A stretch of 64,000 bases of DNA from Christiangramia oceanisediminis (lineage in GTDB: Bacteria; Bacteroidota; Bacteroidia; Flavobacteriales; Flavobacteriaceae), in the NCBI RefSeq assembly GCF_022570735.2, contig NZ_JANCNS010000001.1:1488001-1552000 (forward strand). Reading direction: 5' to 3'. The notes under the pieces are model-generated. The model was not told the DNA's origin. It searched no databases and worked only from the letters and a program-made list of their open reading frames with translations. Positions 45,050 through 53,396 of this stretch are shown here, piece after piece; position 1 is the stretch's first letter; each line of letters opens with the position of its first letter. The position numbers and the translations under genes were made by a program.

Positions 45050-46450
45050 ATGTGGAAATTAAATAGAATTGTTATAGTCCTTGTATTTGTAAGTATGGGC
45101 CTGGCCCAGGCTCAGGATCAAAATATTAAAGCTTTGACTGGGGCTACTATCTACGATGGCAATGGAAACCAGATCACCAACGGCACTATTATCATTGGAA
45201 ACGGAAAGATTGGTGAAATCGGGGAAAATGTGCAAATACCTGCCGGAGCTGAAAAAATTGATGTTTCCGGAAAATATATCATGCCTGGAATGGTAGATGC
45301 ACATGTTCATTTTTTCCAGACCGGATTTTTCGATTCCAGACCAGATGCGGCAGATCTCAGGGATAGTATTCCACTCGAATCGGTGGTGGATTACCAGAGA
45401 ACGAATCCAGACAGGTATTACCCGGCCTATATTGGTTCTGGCATTACGGCTGTCTATGATGTGGGAGATTATCTCTGGACGCTCAATCTTCAGAAAAATA
45501 ATGATCAAATCCCCGATGCGCCTCATGTTGCTACCGCTGGCCCGCTAATCACACCGGCTCCTAAGGAACGAATTCAGATTTTTGATGTGGAAGGCGACCA
45601 AACTTTCGTTCACCTGGATTCAGAAGAAACCGGGAGAAAAGCGGTGCGTAAAAACTCGAATGCCGGAACCACCGGGATCAAGATCTGGGGTTTCCAGCCA
45701 GATGATCCTCAATTCATGAAGAATATCGAGGCTGTTGCCGATGAGATCGAAAAGCAGGATAATAAGATGATCGCCCATGCCACCAGTCTCCGGGAAGCGA
45801 AGCTGGCATTGGAACTCGGTGCAAAATTGCTGGTTCATAGTGTGGAGGATACAATCGTAGACCAGGAATTTCTTGAGTTGCTCAACAGGAATCAGGCTCT
45901 TTATAATCCTACCATGATCGTTTCAAGAGGCTACTACAATACCTATAATGCACTGCTGGGAGAAGAATTCGAGATCGATGACCCCAAAGGCCTGGTGGAT
46001 TCAAAAACGAGAAACGTTTTGCAGAATGCTGCCGATTTTCAGAAATATCGCGACAGCGCTTCACTGGCCAGGTTGAAAAATGCATTACCCTCAATGGACA
46101 AAAGAATGAGCGGGACTTCTGAGATCATGAAGACCAATCTTAAAAAGGTATACGATTCCGGAGCAAAGATCGTAGTGGGAACCGATGCCGGAAATCCGGG
46201 TACTTTACACGGGATATCCTATATAAAGGAGCTGGAAGCCATGCAGGATGCCGGTATCCCTGCGAGGGACCTTATTATAATGGCTACCAGGAATGGTGCG
46301 ATTGCTATGGAAAGGCTTAGTGACTTTGGAACCCTGGAGGCAGGAAAAGTTGCAGATCTACTTATACTTTCAGAAGATCCTGCCGAGGATATTAGCCATG
46401 TTAAGAGCCTTGAAATGGTCATGCGTAAGGGAGAATTTTATCAGGATTAG
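45050..46450 (+). CDS. Secreted amidohydrolase family protein
   Basis: 466 residues. Signal peptide ending near GLAQAQ, then the imidazolonepropionase/prolidase-like amidohydrolase fold. Metal-site motifs: His85-x-His87 (MVDAHVHFF), a candidate carboxylated lysine in GIKIWGF, histidines in MIAHATS and LLVHSVED, and the catalytic Asp in VVGTDAGNPG. The C-terminal beta part closes the sandwich (LEAGKVADLLILSEDP). It is likely a periplasmic dipeptidase, lactonase or cyclic-amide hydrolase; the substrate is unknown. A hairpin terminator candidate lies 140 bp downstream. Confidence 0.87.
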   Translation: MWKLNRIVIVLVFVSMGLAQAQDQNIKALTGATIYDGNGNQITNGTIIIGNGKIGEIGENVQIPAGAEKIDVSGKYIMPGMVDAHVHFFQTGFFDSRPDAADLRDSIPLESVVDYQRTNPDRYYPAYIGSGITAVYDVGDYLWTLNLQKNNDQIPDAPHVATAGPLITPAPKERIQIFDVEGDQTFVHLDSEETGRKAVRKNSNAGTTGIKIWGFQPDDPQFMKNIEAVADEIEKQDNKMIAHATSLREAKLALELGAKLLVHSVEDTIVDQEFLELLNRNQALYNPTMIVSRGYYNTYNALLGEEFEIDDPKGLVDSKTRNVLQNAADFQKYRDSASLARLKNALPSMDKRMSGTSEIMKTNLKKVYDSGAKIVVGTDAGNPGTLHGISYIKELEAMQDAGIPARDLIIMATRNGAIAMERLSDFGTLEAGKVADLLILSEDPAEDISHVKSLEMVMRKGEFYQD

Positions 46451-46590
46451 CCGGATGCCTTAATTAACTGTATTTCATAAGTTTATGTTTCTGTAAATTT
46501 GGATTGAACACATATTTTGGGCTATTGAGTTAATCTCAAATCCTAATTTGATCTATATTGCGAAACAATTTTCTATTAAGAAAGTATAAA

Positions 46591-46628
46591 GGGGATTCGA
46601 TAGTGTAGGGCATTCGATCCCCTTTTTT
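46591..46628 (+). terminator. Hairpin with T-run downstream of the amidohydrolase gene
   Basis: GGGGAT-t-CGA pairs with TCG-ATCCCC (one bulged T), followed by six T. It is 140 bp from the amidohydrolase stop. The intervening 46451-46590 shows no open frame of note, so it is a long 3' untranslated region or a small RNA. Confidence 0.65.
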
Positions 46629-46710
46629 AACACCACGAAAAAGATTAATTAACAGCACCTTATAAGGTCTGTGTATTAATTTACAGTAGCTTCCAGAAAA
46701 TTTGTTTTTG

Positions 46711-46803
46711 ATGGAGAATCTTGAAATTGTTGGTGGAATAACTATTATTATCGTTGCATTGATAATTCTGTACCTGGTACGTCGAAATCGCCGAAAAATG
46801 TAA
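46711..46803 (+). CDS. Possible 30-residue single-span membrane protein
   Basis: A short frame encodes MENLEIVGG, a hydrophobic segment (ITIIIVALIILYLV, about residues 10-23) and a strongly basic tail (RRNRRKM) before TAA. A clean membrane span with positive-inside charges is unlikely to arise by chance in the A/T-rich 464-bp gap between the amidohydrolase and mgtC-like genes (46451-46914). No promoter element of full quality is seen. It could be a regulatory miniprotein of a neighbouring membrane complex; function is unknown. Confidence 0.45.
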   Translation: MENLEIVGGITIIIVALIILYLVRRNRRKM

Positions 46804-46914
46804 ACCTTAATCTTCTCAATCCTCGGCTCAAATAATCCAAAAACCCTGCATTTTGTAGGTATCTTAACTAAGTCTCCTTTTAATTTGTCCTAAATTAGAT
46901 TCTCATCCTGGAAT

Positions 46915-47370
46915 ATGGCCATGGAAATCGATATCATCGAATTTTTTTTCAAAAGTGGTGCTGCCTGTCTTTCCGGCTTGTTTATGGGCCTTGAAAGACA
47001 GATGAAGGGCAAGCCGGCCGGCTTAAAGACCAATATGCTGGTAGCTCTGGGTGCCTGTGCTTTTGTAATTCTATCTTCCCTTTTTATTTCTGAAGAAAGT
47101 ACCGATATGACCAGGATTATTGGTCAGGTGGTTGTTGGAGTTGGTTTTCTTGGTGCCGGAGTGATTTTGCACGGAGAAGATAACAGGAAAGTGGAAGGCC
47201 TGGCCACCGCGGCGACTATCTGGTGTAGTGCTGCAGCGGGTTGCTTTGCAGGTTTTGCTCTTTACGTGCCATTGCTTGTATTCACAAGTTTTGTGCTCAT
47301 TATAAATCTCATTTTTGGGTACCTGAACACACAGGTAAAAAATCATGCAAAACAGGAAGAAGATGAATAA
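46915..47370 (+). CDS. MgtC/SapB family membrane protein
   Basis: 151 residues with four helices; Met3 (46921) is an alternative start. MgtC signatures are FMGLERQMKGKPAGLKTNML, GVGFLGAGVIL and GLATAATIWCSAAAGCFAG. It is the short form, lacking the C-terminal ACT-like domain of virulence MgtC. The family is linked to Mg2+ limitation and to modulation of the F1Fo ATP synthase. It is followed after 17 bp by a soluble protein gene on the same strand. Confidence 0.88.
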   Translation: MAMEIDIIEFFFKSGAACLSGLFMGLERQMKGKPAGLKTNMLVALGACAFVILSSLFISEESTDMTRIIGQVVVGVGFLGAGVILHGEDNRKVEGLATAATIWCSAAAGCFAGFALYVPLLVFTSFVLIINLIFGYLNTQVKNHAKQEEDE

Positions 47371-47387
47371 AAAGACTTAAAATTTAT

Positions 47388-48014
47388 ATGAACAGAACAG
47401 AAGATTATGCAGCTGAGGAAATTGGACTAAGCATTCCGGTGAAAATAAGTTTTCCGGTACTAAATGATTTGCTCAGGAAAAAGCTGATTGGTGAAATTAT
47501 TAGCAAGGATAACTCGGAAGCATCGGGCTCTAATTATGCCCAGGTCTTGGATGCCTCGATTTACAGTTCAGAAAAGGAAGGTTTTGACCTGTGCCTGGAA
47601 CTGGATCTTCAAACCCTTACTTCCTTCTTCAAAAACCGAAGGCTGAAGATATTTTTTCACGCAGCAGTTGAACTTGATATAGCCGAACAACAGGTATATC
47701 TAAAAGATTACAAGGCTGAAGGCCAGACCAAGAACTGGCTTGCAGATAAATTTCTCCAGACCCTGGTGAACAGCTGGATGTACGATAAGCTGAAAAAAAA
47801 GATGAGCCTGGACCTGATGCCTAAGATCAGGGAACAATTACTCGAAATCAATGATAAACTAATCAATAAATTGGAGGTCAAAGATGGAGTGTTTATGGAA
47901 GGTGAGGTACAGGATCTTGCCGTTACCGCTTTGCAAATGAATGATGAGGCCATATTCATTAGTTTTTCAACTACAGGAAAAATAATGGTCGAGCTAAAAA
48001 AAATACCAACCTGA
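47388..48014 (+). CDS. Hypothetical protein, possibly DUF4403-like lipid-binding fold
   Basis: 208 residues with no signal peptide or membrane segment. The pattern IPVKISFPVLNDLLRKKLIG, LDLQTLTSFFKNRRLKIFFHAAVELDI and FISFSTTGKIMVELKK resembles the beta-rich halves of DUF4403/TULIP-like proteins, but at about half their usual length. Family assignment is tentative. It probably shares a transcript with the mgtC-like gene. Confidence 0.5.
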   Translation: MNRTEDYAAEEIGLSIPVKISFPVLNDLLRKKLIGEIISKDNSEASGSNYAQVLDASIYSSEKEGFDLCLELDLQTLTSFFKNRRLKIFFHAAVELDIAEQQVYLKDYKAEGQTKNWLADKFLQTLVNSWMYDKLKKKMSLDLMPKIREQLLEINDKLINKLEVKDGVFMEGEVQDLAVTALQMNDEAIFISFSTTGKIMVELKKIPT

Positions 48015-48034
48015 TCTTGGTTTCCGGCCAAACC

Positions 48035-48077
48035 TGATAATTATCATATTTTGGTTGAAGCCCTGAAAATACATTTG
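48035..48077 (+). promoter_or_regulatory. hemN promoter: FNR/CRP-type dyad plus -7 element
   Basis: The perfect 12-bp palindrome TGATAATTATCA (48035-48046) contains the FNR-type core TGAT-N4-ATCA. TACATTTG (48070-48077), a full -7 match, begins 35 bp after the dyad start, which puts the dyad centre near -41 (class II activator position). The start codon follows 20 bp later. The same arrangement occurs at three other promoters in this window. Confidence 0.7.
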
Positions 48078-48097
48078 AGGTCCTAAACAAACCATAA

Positions 48098-49465
48098 ATG
48101 CAGGCTTCAAAGTTCGTGAGTAAATATAATGTTCCTGGGCCCAGGTATACGAGTTATCCAACAGTGCCGTACTGGGTTGAAGAATCCTTCTCCTCAAGGA
48201 AATGGGTGCATACCCTGAAGAAGAGCTATAATGAGAGCAATTCCCGGGAGGGGATCAGTCTTTATATTCACCTGCCTTTTTGTGAAAGCCTCTGTACTTT
48301 TTGTGGCTGCAACAAGCGCATTACCAAAAATCACGAGGTAGAAATCCCTTATCTCAAATCGGTTTTGAAGGAATGGAAGCTGTATTGCGAAATTTTTGAT
48401 GAAAGACCGGTGGTCAGGGAACTTCACCTGGGTGGTGGAACTCCCACATTTTTTTCTGCCGAAAACTTGAAATTGCTAATGGACGGTATCTTTAATCGTG
48501 CTAAAAGATCCCCGGAAGCCGAATTGAGTTTCGAAGGTCACCCGAACAATACTAGCCTGGAACATTTAAAAACACTTGCAGATTTAGGTTTTACCCGTGT
48601 GAGCTACGGAGTTCAGGATTATAACCCTAAAGTTCAGATGGCGATCCACAGGATCCAGCCTTTTAAAAATGTGAAGGCCGCTACCGAAAATGCCCGGCAG
48701 GCAGGATTTAATTCAGTAGGGCATGACATCATCTTCGGGCTCCCATTTCAGACCAAAGAAGATATTATTCACAGCATTGAAAGGACTACCCAATTAATGC
48801 CAGACAGGATCGCATTTTACAGTTATGCCCATGTTCCGTGGATAAAAGGTAACGGTCAGCGCGGTTTTAAGGAAGAAGATCTTCCCACTGCTGAAGAAAA
48901 ACGAGAACAATACGAAACCGGAAGGGAATTGCTGCTGGAAGCCGGTTATGTTGAAATAGGAATGGATCATTTCGCCCTTAAAAAAGATTCGCTTTATAAA
49001 GCGATCGGGAATAACAGCCTTCACCGCAATTTTATGGGGTATACCTCTTCCAAAACACAGGCGATGATTGGCCTGGGGGTTTCGGCTATCAGTGACAGCT
49101 GGTACGGGTTTGCTCAAAATGTGAAGGGAGTTGAAGAATATCAGCATTTGGTGGAAAATAATATACTGCCGGTCTTTAGGGGTCATATTCTTAACAGGGA
49201 AGACCTGGTCATTCGCCGTCATATCCTTAACCTGATGTGTAAACTGCAAACTTCGTGGTTTACCTTGAATTATTGTTTTGAAGAATTACCAGATGTGATC
49301 TCACAGTTAGAGGAATTAAAACGAGATGGGCTGGTAGAGATTGAATCCAGAAATATTAAGGTGACTCAGGAGGGCCGTGCATTTATTAGAAATGTATGTA
49401 TGGCCTTTGATCTTCGAATGAGACGAAAAAAACCGGATACCCAATTATTTTCCATGTGTATTTAA
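48098..49465 (+). CDS. hemN: Oxygen-independent coproporphyrinogen III oxidase
   Basis: 455 residues. The radical-SAM cluster motif is Cys62-x3-Cys66-x2-Cys69-Gly-Cys71 (FCESLCTFCGC), in which the GC extension marks true HemN rather than HemW. LHLGGGTPTFF, NNTSLEHL and YSYAHVPWIKGNGQR are further HemN signatures. It decarboxylates coproporphyrinogen III without oxygen, sustaining heme synthesis at low oxygen. That suits the cbb3 oxidase genes downstream and the FNR-type promoter shared with them. Confidence 0.94.
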   Translation: MQASKFVSKYNVPGPRYTSYPTVPYWVEESFSSRKWVHTLKKSYNESNSREGISLYIHLPFCESLCTFCGCNKRITKNHEVEIPYLKSVLKEWKLYCEIFDERPVVRELHLGGGTPTFFSAENLKLLMDGIFNRAKRSPEAELSFEGHPNNTSLEHLKTLADLGFTRVSYGVQDYNPKVQMAIHRIQPFKNVKAATENARQAGFNSVGHDIIFGLPFQTKEDIIHSIERTTQLMPDRIAFYSYAHVPWIKGNGQRGFKEEDLPTAEEKREQYETGRELLLEAGYVEIGMDHFALKKDSLYKAIGNNSLHRNFMGYTSSKTQAMIGLGVSAISDSWYGFAQNVKGVEEYQHLVENNILPVFRGHILNREDLVIRRHILNLMCKLQTSWFTLNYCFEELPDVISQLEELKRDGLVEIESRNIKVTQEGRAFIRNVCMAFDLRMRRKKPDTQLFSMCI

Positions 49466-49508
49466 TTTGACTTGAGAAATCGTAAATTCATCTTTCAAAT
49501 CAAGGCTA

Positions 49509-50159
49509 ATGGAATTGAATACCTTTATAGATCATACCCTGCTCGCAGCAACTGCAACAAAAAAGGAAATCAAAAACCTTTGCGAAGAAGCAATCAAATA
49601 TCAATTCTATGCGGTTTGTGTGAACAGCAGCCGCATGAAACTGGCTGCTGAATTCCTTAAGAATTCTAATGTTAAACTTGCTGCAACCATAGGATTTCCG
49701 CTGGGTGCATCGTCGCTGGAATCTAAACTGGTGGAGGCCGATGCAGCCATTTCCCAGGGTGCTAACGAGATCGATATGGTTATGAATCTGGGTCTTTTCA
49801 AGGATGGAGAATTTGAAATGGTCCAGCAGGAGATCACGGCCATCAAAACCGCGATTGGTAAAAATGTATTGAAAGTGATCATCGAAACGGCTTACCTGGA
49901 TAATTCAGAGATTGCCAAAGCCAGCGAAATAGTCATGAATGCAGGAGCCGACTTTGTAAAAACCTCTACCGGTTTTGGAAGTAGAGGCGCGAGCCTGGAA
50001 GATGTTCAGATCATGAAAAAGGTGGTTGGAGATCGGGTAAAGATCAAGGCTTCAGGCGGGATTCGCGATGCTGAAACTGCCAGGAAATACATTGATCTTG
50101 GAGTATCCAGGATTGGAACTTCCTCGGGAATAAAAATAATTTCGGTAAACAGCCAATAA
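49509..50159 (+). CDS. deoC: Deoxyribose-phosphate aldolase
   Basis: 216 residues, TIM barrel. The Schiff-base lysine is Lys151 in ADFVKTSTGFG; the second active-site lysine is in VKIKASGGIRD; IDMVMNLG carries the catalytic Asp. It splits 2-deoxyribose-5-phosphate to acetaldehyde and glyceraldehyde-3-phosphate. It starts 43 bp after hemN and overlaps the next gene by one base (TAATG), giving a nucleoside-salvage pair. Confidence 0.94.
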   Translation: MELNTFIDHTLLAATATKKEIKNLCEEAIKYQFYAVCVNSSRMKLAAEFLKNSNVKLAATIGFPLGASSLESKLVEADAAISQGANEIDMVMNLGLFKDGEFEMVQQEITAIKTAIGKNVLKVIIETAYLDNSEIAKASEIVMNAGADFVKTSTGFGSRGASLEDVQIMKKVVGDRVKIKASGGIRDAETARKYIDLGVSRIGTSSGIKIISVNSQ

Positions 50160-50857
50160 TGAGTTTACATATAAAAGCTAAAAAAGGTGAGATTGCAGAA
50201 AATGTATTGCTTCCGGGTGATCCGTTAAGGGCCAGGTGGATCGCGGAAACCTTTCTGCAGGATAGTGAGTGTTATAACGATATTCGTGGAATGCTGGGCT
50301 ATACCGGCATATTTGAGGGAAAAAGAATATCGGTACAGGGTACCGGCATGGGTATTCCATCGGCCATGATCTATACTCATGAACTTATTAAGGAATACGG
50401 TGTCAAAAAATTGATACGTGTTGGCAGCGCAGGTGCGTTTAAGCCAGACCTGGAATTGATGGATATCGTCATAGCAATGTCCGCCTCCACCAATTCTTCC
50501 TTAAATAGGGAGCGTTTCAGGGGAGCCGATTTTGCTCCAACGGCCAGCTTTGATTTGTTGATAAAGGCGACCGATTTTGCCAGGAATAATAATATCGCCT
50601 TTCACGCAGGAAATATATTGTCATCAGATGTCTTCTATGATGAGGATCCCGATTATTATAAAAAATGGGCGAAATATGGCGTGCTTTGTGCCGAAATGGA
50701 AACTGCCGGGATCTATACCCTTGCCGCAAGATTCGGGGTGGAGGCCTTGTCCATTTTGACTATTTCAGATTCCCTGGTTAGCAAGGAGGAAATCTCTGCT
50801 GAAATGCGTGAGAGAAAGATGCACGAAATGGTGAAGATCGCCCTGAACTCTTTTTAG
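50159..50857 (+). CDS. deoD: Purine-nucleoside phosphorylase (DeoD type)
   Basis: 232 residues. Family signatures: VLLPGDPLRARWIAE (phosphate site), GTGMGIPSAMIYTHEL, LIRVGSAGAFKPDLELMD, CAEMETAGIYTLAARF (nucleoside ribose contact) and the catalytic Asp in LTISDSLVS. It phosphorolyses purine (deoxy)nucleosides, and the deoxyribose-1-phosphate formed feeds DeoC after isomerisation. Translation is coupled to deoC by the one-base overlap. Confidence 0.94.
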   Translation: MSLHIKAKKGEIAENVLLPGDPLRARWIAETFLQDSECYNDIRGMLGYTGIFEGKRISVQGTGMGIPSAMIYTHELIKEYGVKKLIRVGSAGAFKPDLELMDIVIAMSASTNSSLNRERFRGADFAPTASFDLLIKATDFARNNNIAFHAGNILSSDVFYDEDPDYYKKWAKYGVLCAEMETAGIYTLAARFGVEALSILTISDSLVSKEEISAEMRERKMHEMVKIALNSF

Positions 50858-50859
50858 GA

Positions 50860-51939
50860 TCATTCTTTAGGATTGAACTCGATCTCTTCCAGGTTGAATT
50901 TTCCGTAGACAAAATCTTCCTCGGGCAGGTTCCAGGTTGCTTCGCCATAGGTTGGAAGATGATATCCTCCAAAATCCTTATAAGTTCCTACCGGGGTTGA
51001 GAACATACATTTTTTATTGGTATTAACATCAAATCGGTCATTTGAATAGAAATCCAGCAGTCTGCCGGAATCATCGAATTTGAGCATGGCGCTGACTGAT
51101 CGGCCCTGATGGCTATAAACTACCTTAACGCTGTCTTTTCCGGTTTGTTCCAGCTGAAATTGTTCATCTATCAAAGCCGCTGGTGCAAAAAGACAAATAT
51201 CGTTGAGGTAGGTCACCATTTCAGACACCAGGAGTTCTTCGGTTTGTAAGGAAACTACCTTAAAAAGTGAAAATGCCTTTATGCACATTTTGGCCGTTTT
51301 CCCGGTATAGCTATGATATCCTTTGGTAGGAATTCCCATATAGATCGCTTTCATAAAAAAATGTCTGGACGGCGTTGAGATGGTGTTGAATTGCTGGGAT
51401 CTAAATGGGAACCAGCCTTTTCCCTTTTCTCTCATTTCACCCGTAAACCTGATGCTAAGGATTTCTACTTTTGGTCTTCCCACAAAACCACATTGGGTGA
51501 TGTAATGTTGAACAAGTTCCGGAAGATGTGCAATATCTTCCGGAGTAAGCATTTTAGTCTTTTTTTGATAGGTCTTAATTGCCCTGATGCGCTCATTTTG
51601 ATAAGCATTTTGAAATTGCCACCCGGCAATGGTAACAATGGATACCAGTAAAATGATCAAATTGATGAAACTTCCTAAAAAAATAAGTTCTCCGTTGATT
51701 ATGATCAAAACCTGGGATGCGATCACCGCAGTTATAGCCAGCAGTGTCCAGACAGGTTTCTTCAGCAGGAAAAATAGAGAAGTAACCATCAAAAGCAGGA
51801 CGGCCAGCCACCAAAGGTAGGTTTGATTGGAATTGATAAAAGTTTGGCTATTGGTGATCCAGCCACTTGCCTTTCCTAATCCAATAAGATGTATCAGCAA
51901 ATGAAGGAAAAGAAGTATGGCAAAGACTGTTCTCATCAT
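50860..51939 (-). CDS. Membrane protein with DUF6920/DUF6544-like domain
   Basis: 359 residues. Four N-terminal hydrophobic segments (about 5-20, 42-60, 68-85, 88-108) precede a soluble domain with LPELVQHYITQCGFVGRP, RFTGEMREKGKGWFPFRSQQF and a late FGGYHLPTYGEATWNLPEEDF, the pattern of the DUF6920 family. The C-terminal domain is beta-rich. Function is unknown. Its stop lies 2 bp from the deoD stop (convergent, no hairpin visible). Confidence 0.7.
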   Translation of the reverse strand: MMRTVFAILLFLHLLIHLIGLGKASGWITNSQTFINSNQTYLWWLAVLLLMVTSLFFLLKKPVWTLLAITAVIASQVLIIINGELIFLGSFINLIILLVSIVTIAGWQFQNAYQNERIRAIKTYQKKTKMLTPEDIAHLPELVQHYITQCGFVGRPKVEILSIRFTGEMREKGKGWFPFRSQQFNTISTPSRHFFMKAIYMGIPTKGYHSYTGKTAKMCIKAFSLFKVVSLQTEELLVSEMVTYLNDICLFAPAALIDEQFQLEQTGKDSVKVVYSHQGRSVSAMLKFDDSGRLLDFYSNDRFDVNTNKKCMFSTPVGTYKDFGGYHLPTYGEATWNLPEEDFVYGKFNLEEIEFNPKE

Positions 51940-51982
51940 CTATTGGTGCTGATTTTAAAAGTGAAGGGCAATTTGCTGGTAA

Positions 51983-52819
51983 TTAGGAGATCCTAAAGGT
52001 CATCACCGGAATATCACTATGATTCGCGATGTCTTCCCCTACACTTCCGAAAAAGAAGTGAGCAATTCCCTTTCGGCCATGAGTGGGGATCACTATCATG
52101 TCCATTTTATGCTTATTGCAATAATTAAAGACGCCGCTCTCTACGGTATAATCATCATAGTAAACGATCCTGTTTTTGGACTCTTTTTCTTCCCACCCAA
52201 GATTTTTAGTGTATTTCGCAGCTTTATTCTGCATTTCCCGCGTACTCATGAACTTTTCAGGAACATTGATGAAAAGCAGTTTTAACTTTACATCAAATGA
52301 TTGAAAGAAATCCTGCGCTCTTATAAATGCGTCCAGGGAATCTTCCTCAAGATCGGTTACGAAAACGGCTTTTTTTATGCTGCTGTCTTCAACTTCATTT
52401 TTGATTACTAAAACCGGCGTAGATGAAGTTCTAACCACTTTCTCGGTATTGGAACCAACGAATACTTCCTTTACACCTGAAACCCCATGCGACCCCATAA
52501 TGATCAGGTCTGCAGCATATTCCTTTGCAACTTCTTCCAACTGGCTAAAAACCTTGTGGTCCTTAACCGCCTGTGTAACACTAATTCCTTCCAGGTAATC
52601 TTTATCGAGAAATTCCTGAAATCGCTGTTTGGTTAATTTTAAATAGTACATGGCGTTAAAGACTTCCTGCTTTTCATCTTTGGTTAAATGGGTTTCAGGT
52701 AGCCCCATCATATGTACCACAACAATTTTGGCATCGTGATTTTTTGCCAGGTCCGCGGCATACTTAAGCGCATATTCAGAGTGAGCTGAAAAATCTACAG
52801 GTACGAGTATGGTTTTCAT
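51983..52819 (-). CDS. Tandem universal stress protein (UspA family)
   Basis: 278 residues with two Usp domains. The first begins MKTILVPVDFSAHSEYAL and carries the ATP-type motif GSHGVSGVKEVFVGSNTEKV with PVLVIK. The second is more diverged but keeps PTHGRKGIAHFFFGSVGEDI. The ATP-binding glycines suggest nucleotide binding. Family members help cells survive energy or oxygen limitation. A TGAT-N4-ATCA dyad and -7 element upstream tie it to the hemN/cbb3 promoters. Confidence 0.9.
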   Translation of the reverse strand: MKTILVPVDFSAHSEYALKYAADLAKNHDAKIVVVHMMGLPETHLTKDEKQEVFNAMYYLKLTKQRFQEFLDKDYLEGISVTQAVKDHKVFSQLEEVAKEYAADLIIMGSHGVSGVKEVFVGSNTEKVVRTSSTPVLVIKNEVEDSSIKKAVFVTDLEEDSLDAFIRAQDFFQSFDVKLKLLFINVPEKFMSTREMQNKAAKYTKNLGWEEKESKNRIVYYDDYTVESGVFNYCNKHKMDMIVIPTHGRKGIAHFFFGSVGEDIANHSDIPVMTFRIS

Positions 52820-52918
52820 GATTTTTGATTTTAGTTACAAACTGCCATTTGGCGATCACGGGTATTCTCAGGTTTTAAGTTCTAGTTTTAAAACTAGAGA
52901 GTCCTATTTATTTTTTAG

Positions 52919-52961
52919 TAAATCTAGCATCAAGTTATTGATAATAATATGATAAACATCA
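52919..52961 (-). promoter_or_regulatory. uspA promoter: FNR/CRP-type dyad plus -7 element (leftward)
   Basis: The dyad TGATAAACATCA (52950-52961; core TGAT-N4-ATCA) is followed on the minus strand by TAGATTTA (52926-52919), starting 35 bp from the dyad start, exactly as at hemN. The predicted leader is about 95 nt. On the plus side, 35 bp from the dyad there is no -7 element (TTTTTGGG), so it serves the leftward gene. Confidence 0.6.
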
Positions 52962-53037
52962 GCTATATTGATATTTACAGACAGTTTTTGGGGAATTTTT
53001 AAGAATGATTTCCTGGCAGTTTCTGTAAATTATAAGT

Positions 53038-53259
53038 ATGAAAAGCACAGGGATCATATTATTGATAGTAACAACCTTTATTTTGGTATTACTTACTGTC
53101 CTGGTAGGCCTGGGTGTTGACTTTGCTCCGCTTTTCCTGCTCATGTGTGCAGGGCAGTTGCTATTGATCATCAGCGTTTACAAGATACTTACCGATAAAT
53201 ATACCACCAGCAAAACCTTCGACGATTTTTACGAAGATCATACTCCCGAAAATTTTTGA
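53038..53259 (+). CDS. Small two-helix membrane protein, unknown function
   Basis: 73 residues: helix 1 (GIILLIVTTFILVLLTVLVGL), a short turn, helix 2 (FAPLFLLMCAGQLLLIISVY), and a polar acidic tail (TSKTFDDFYEDHTPENF). No family is recognised. It is divergent from the uspA gene and 137 bp ahead of the sensor kinase on the same strand. By position it may belong to the oxygen-response module, but no motif says so. Confidence 0.65.
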   Translation: MKSTGIILLIVTTFILVLLTVLVGLGVDFAPLFLLMCAGQLLLIISVYKILTDKYTTSKTFDDFYEDHTPENF

Positions 53260-53396
53260 TTTCCCTGCCGTTTTTTATTTTCTTGAACTCTAATTGCCGG
53301 GCTTTCTTTAAACTTTGCTAAAAAATCTTAATTTTAGTGCTGGAACAGCCGGGGATTAATTTTAAACCGAAGGCCTAAAATCTAAAATTTCAGAAT

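Noticed and set aside
52985-52992. Rightward use of the dyad at 52950 for the small membrane protein at 53038
   Set aside because: At the required 35-bp distance the plus strand reads TTTTTGGG, which is not a -7 element; the minus strand has one.
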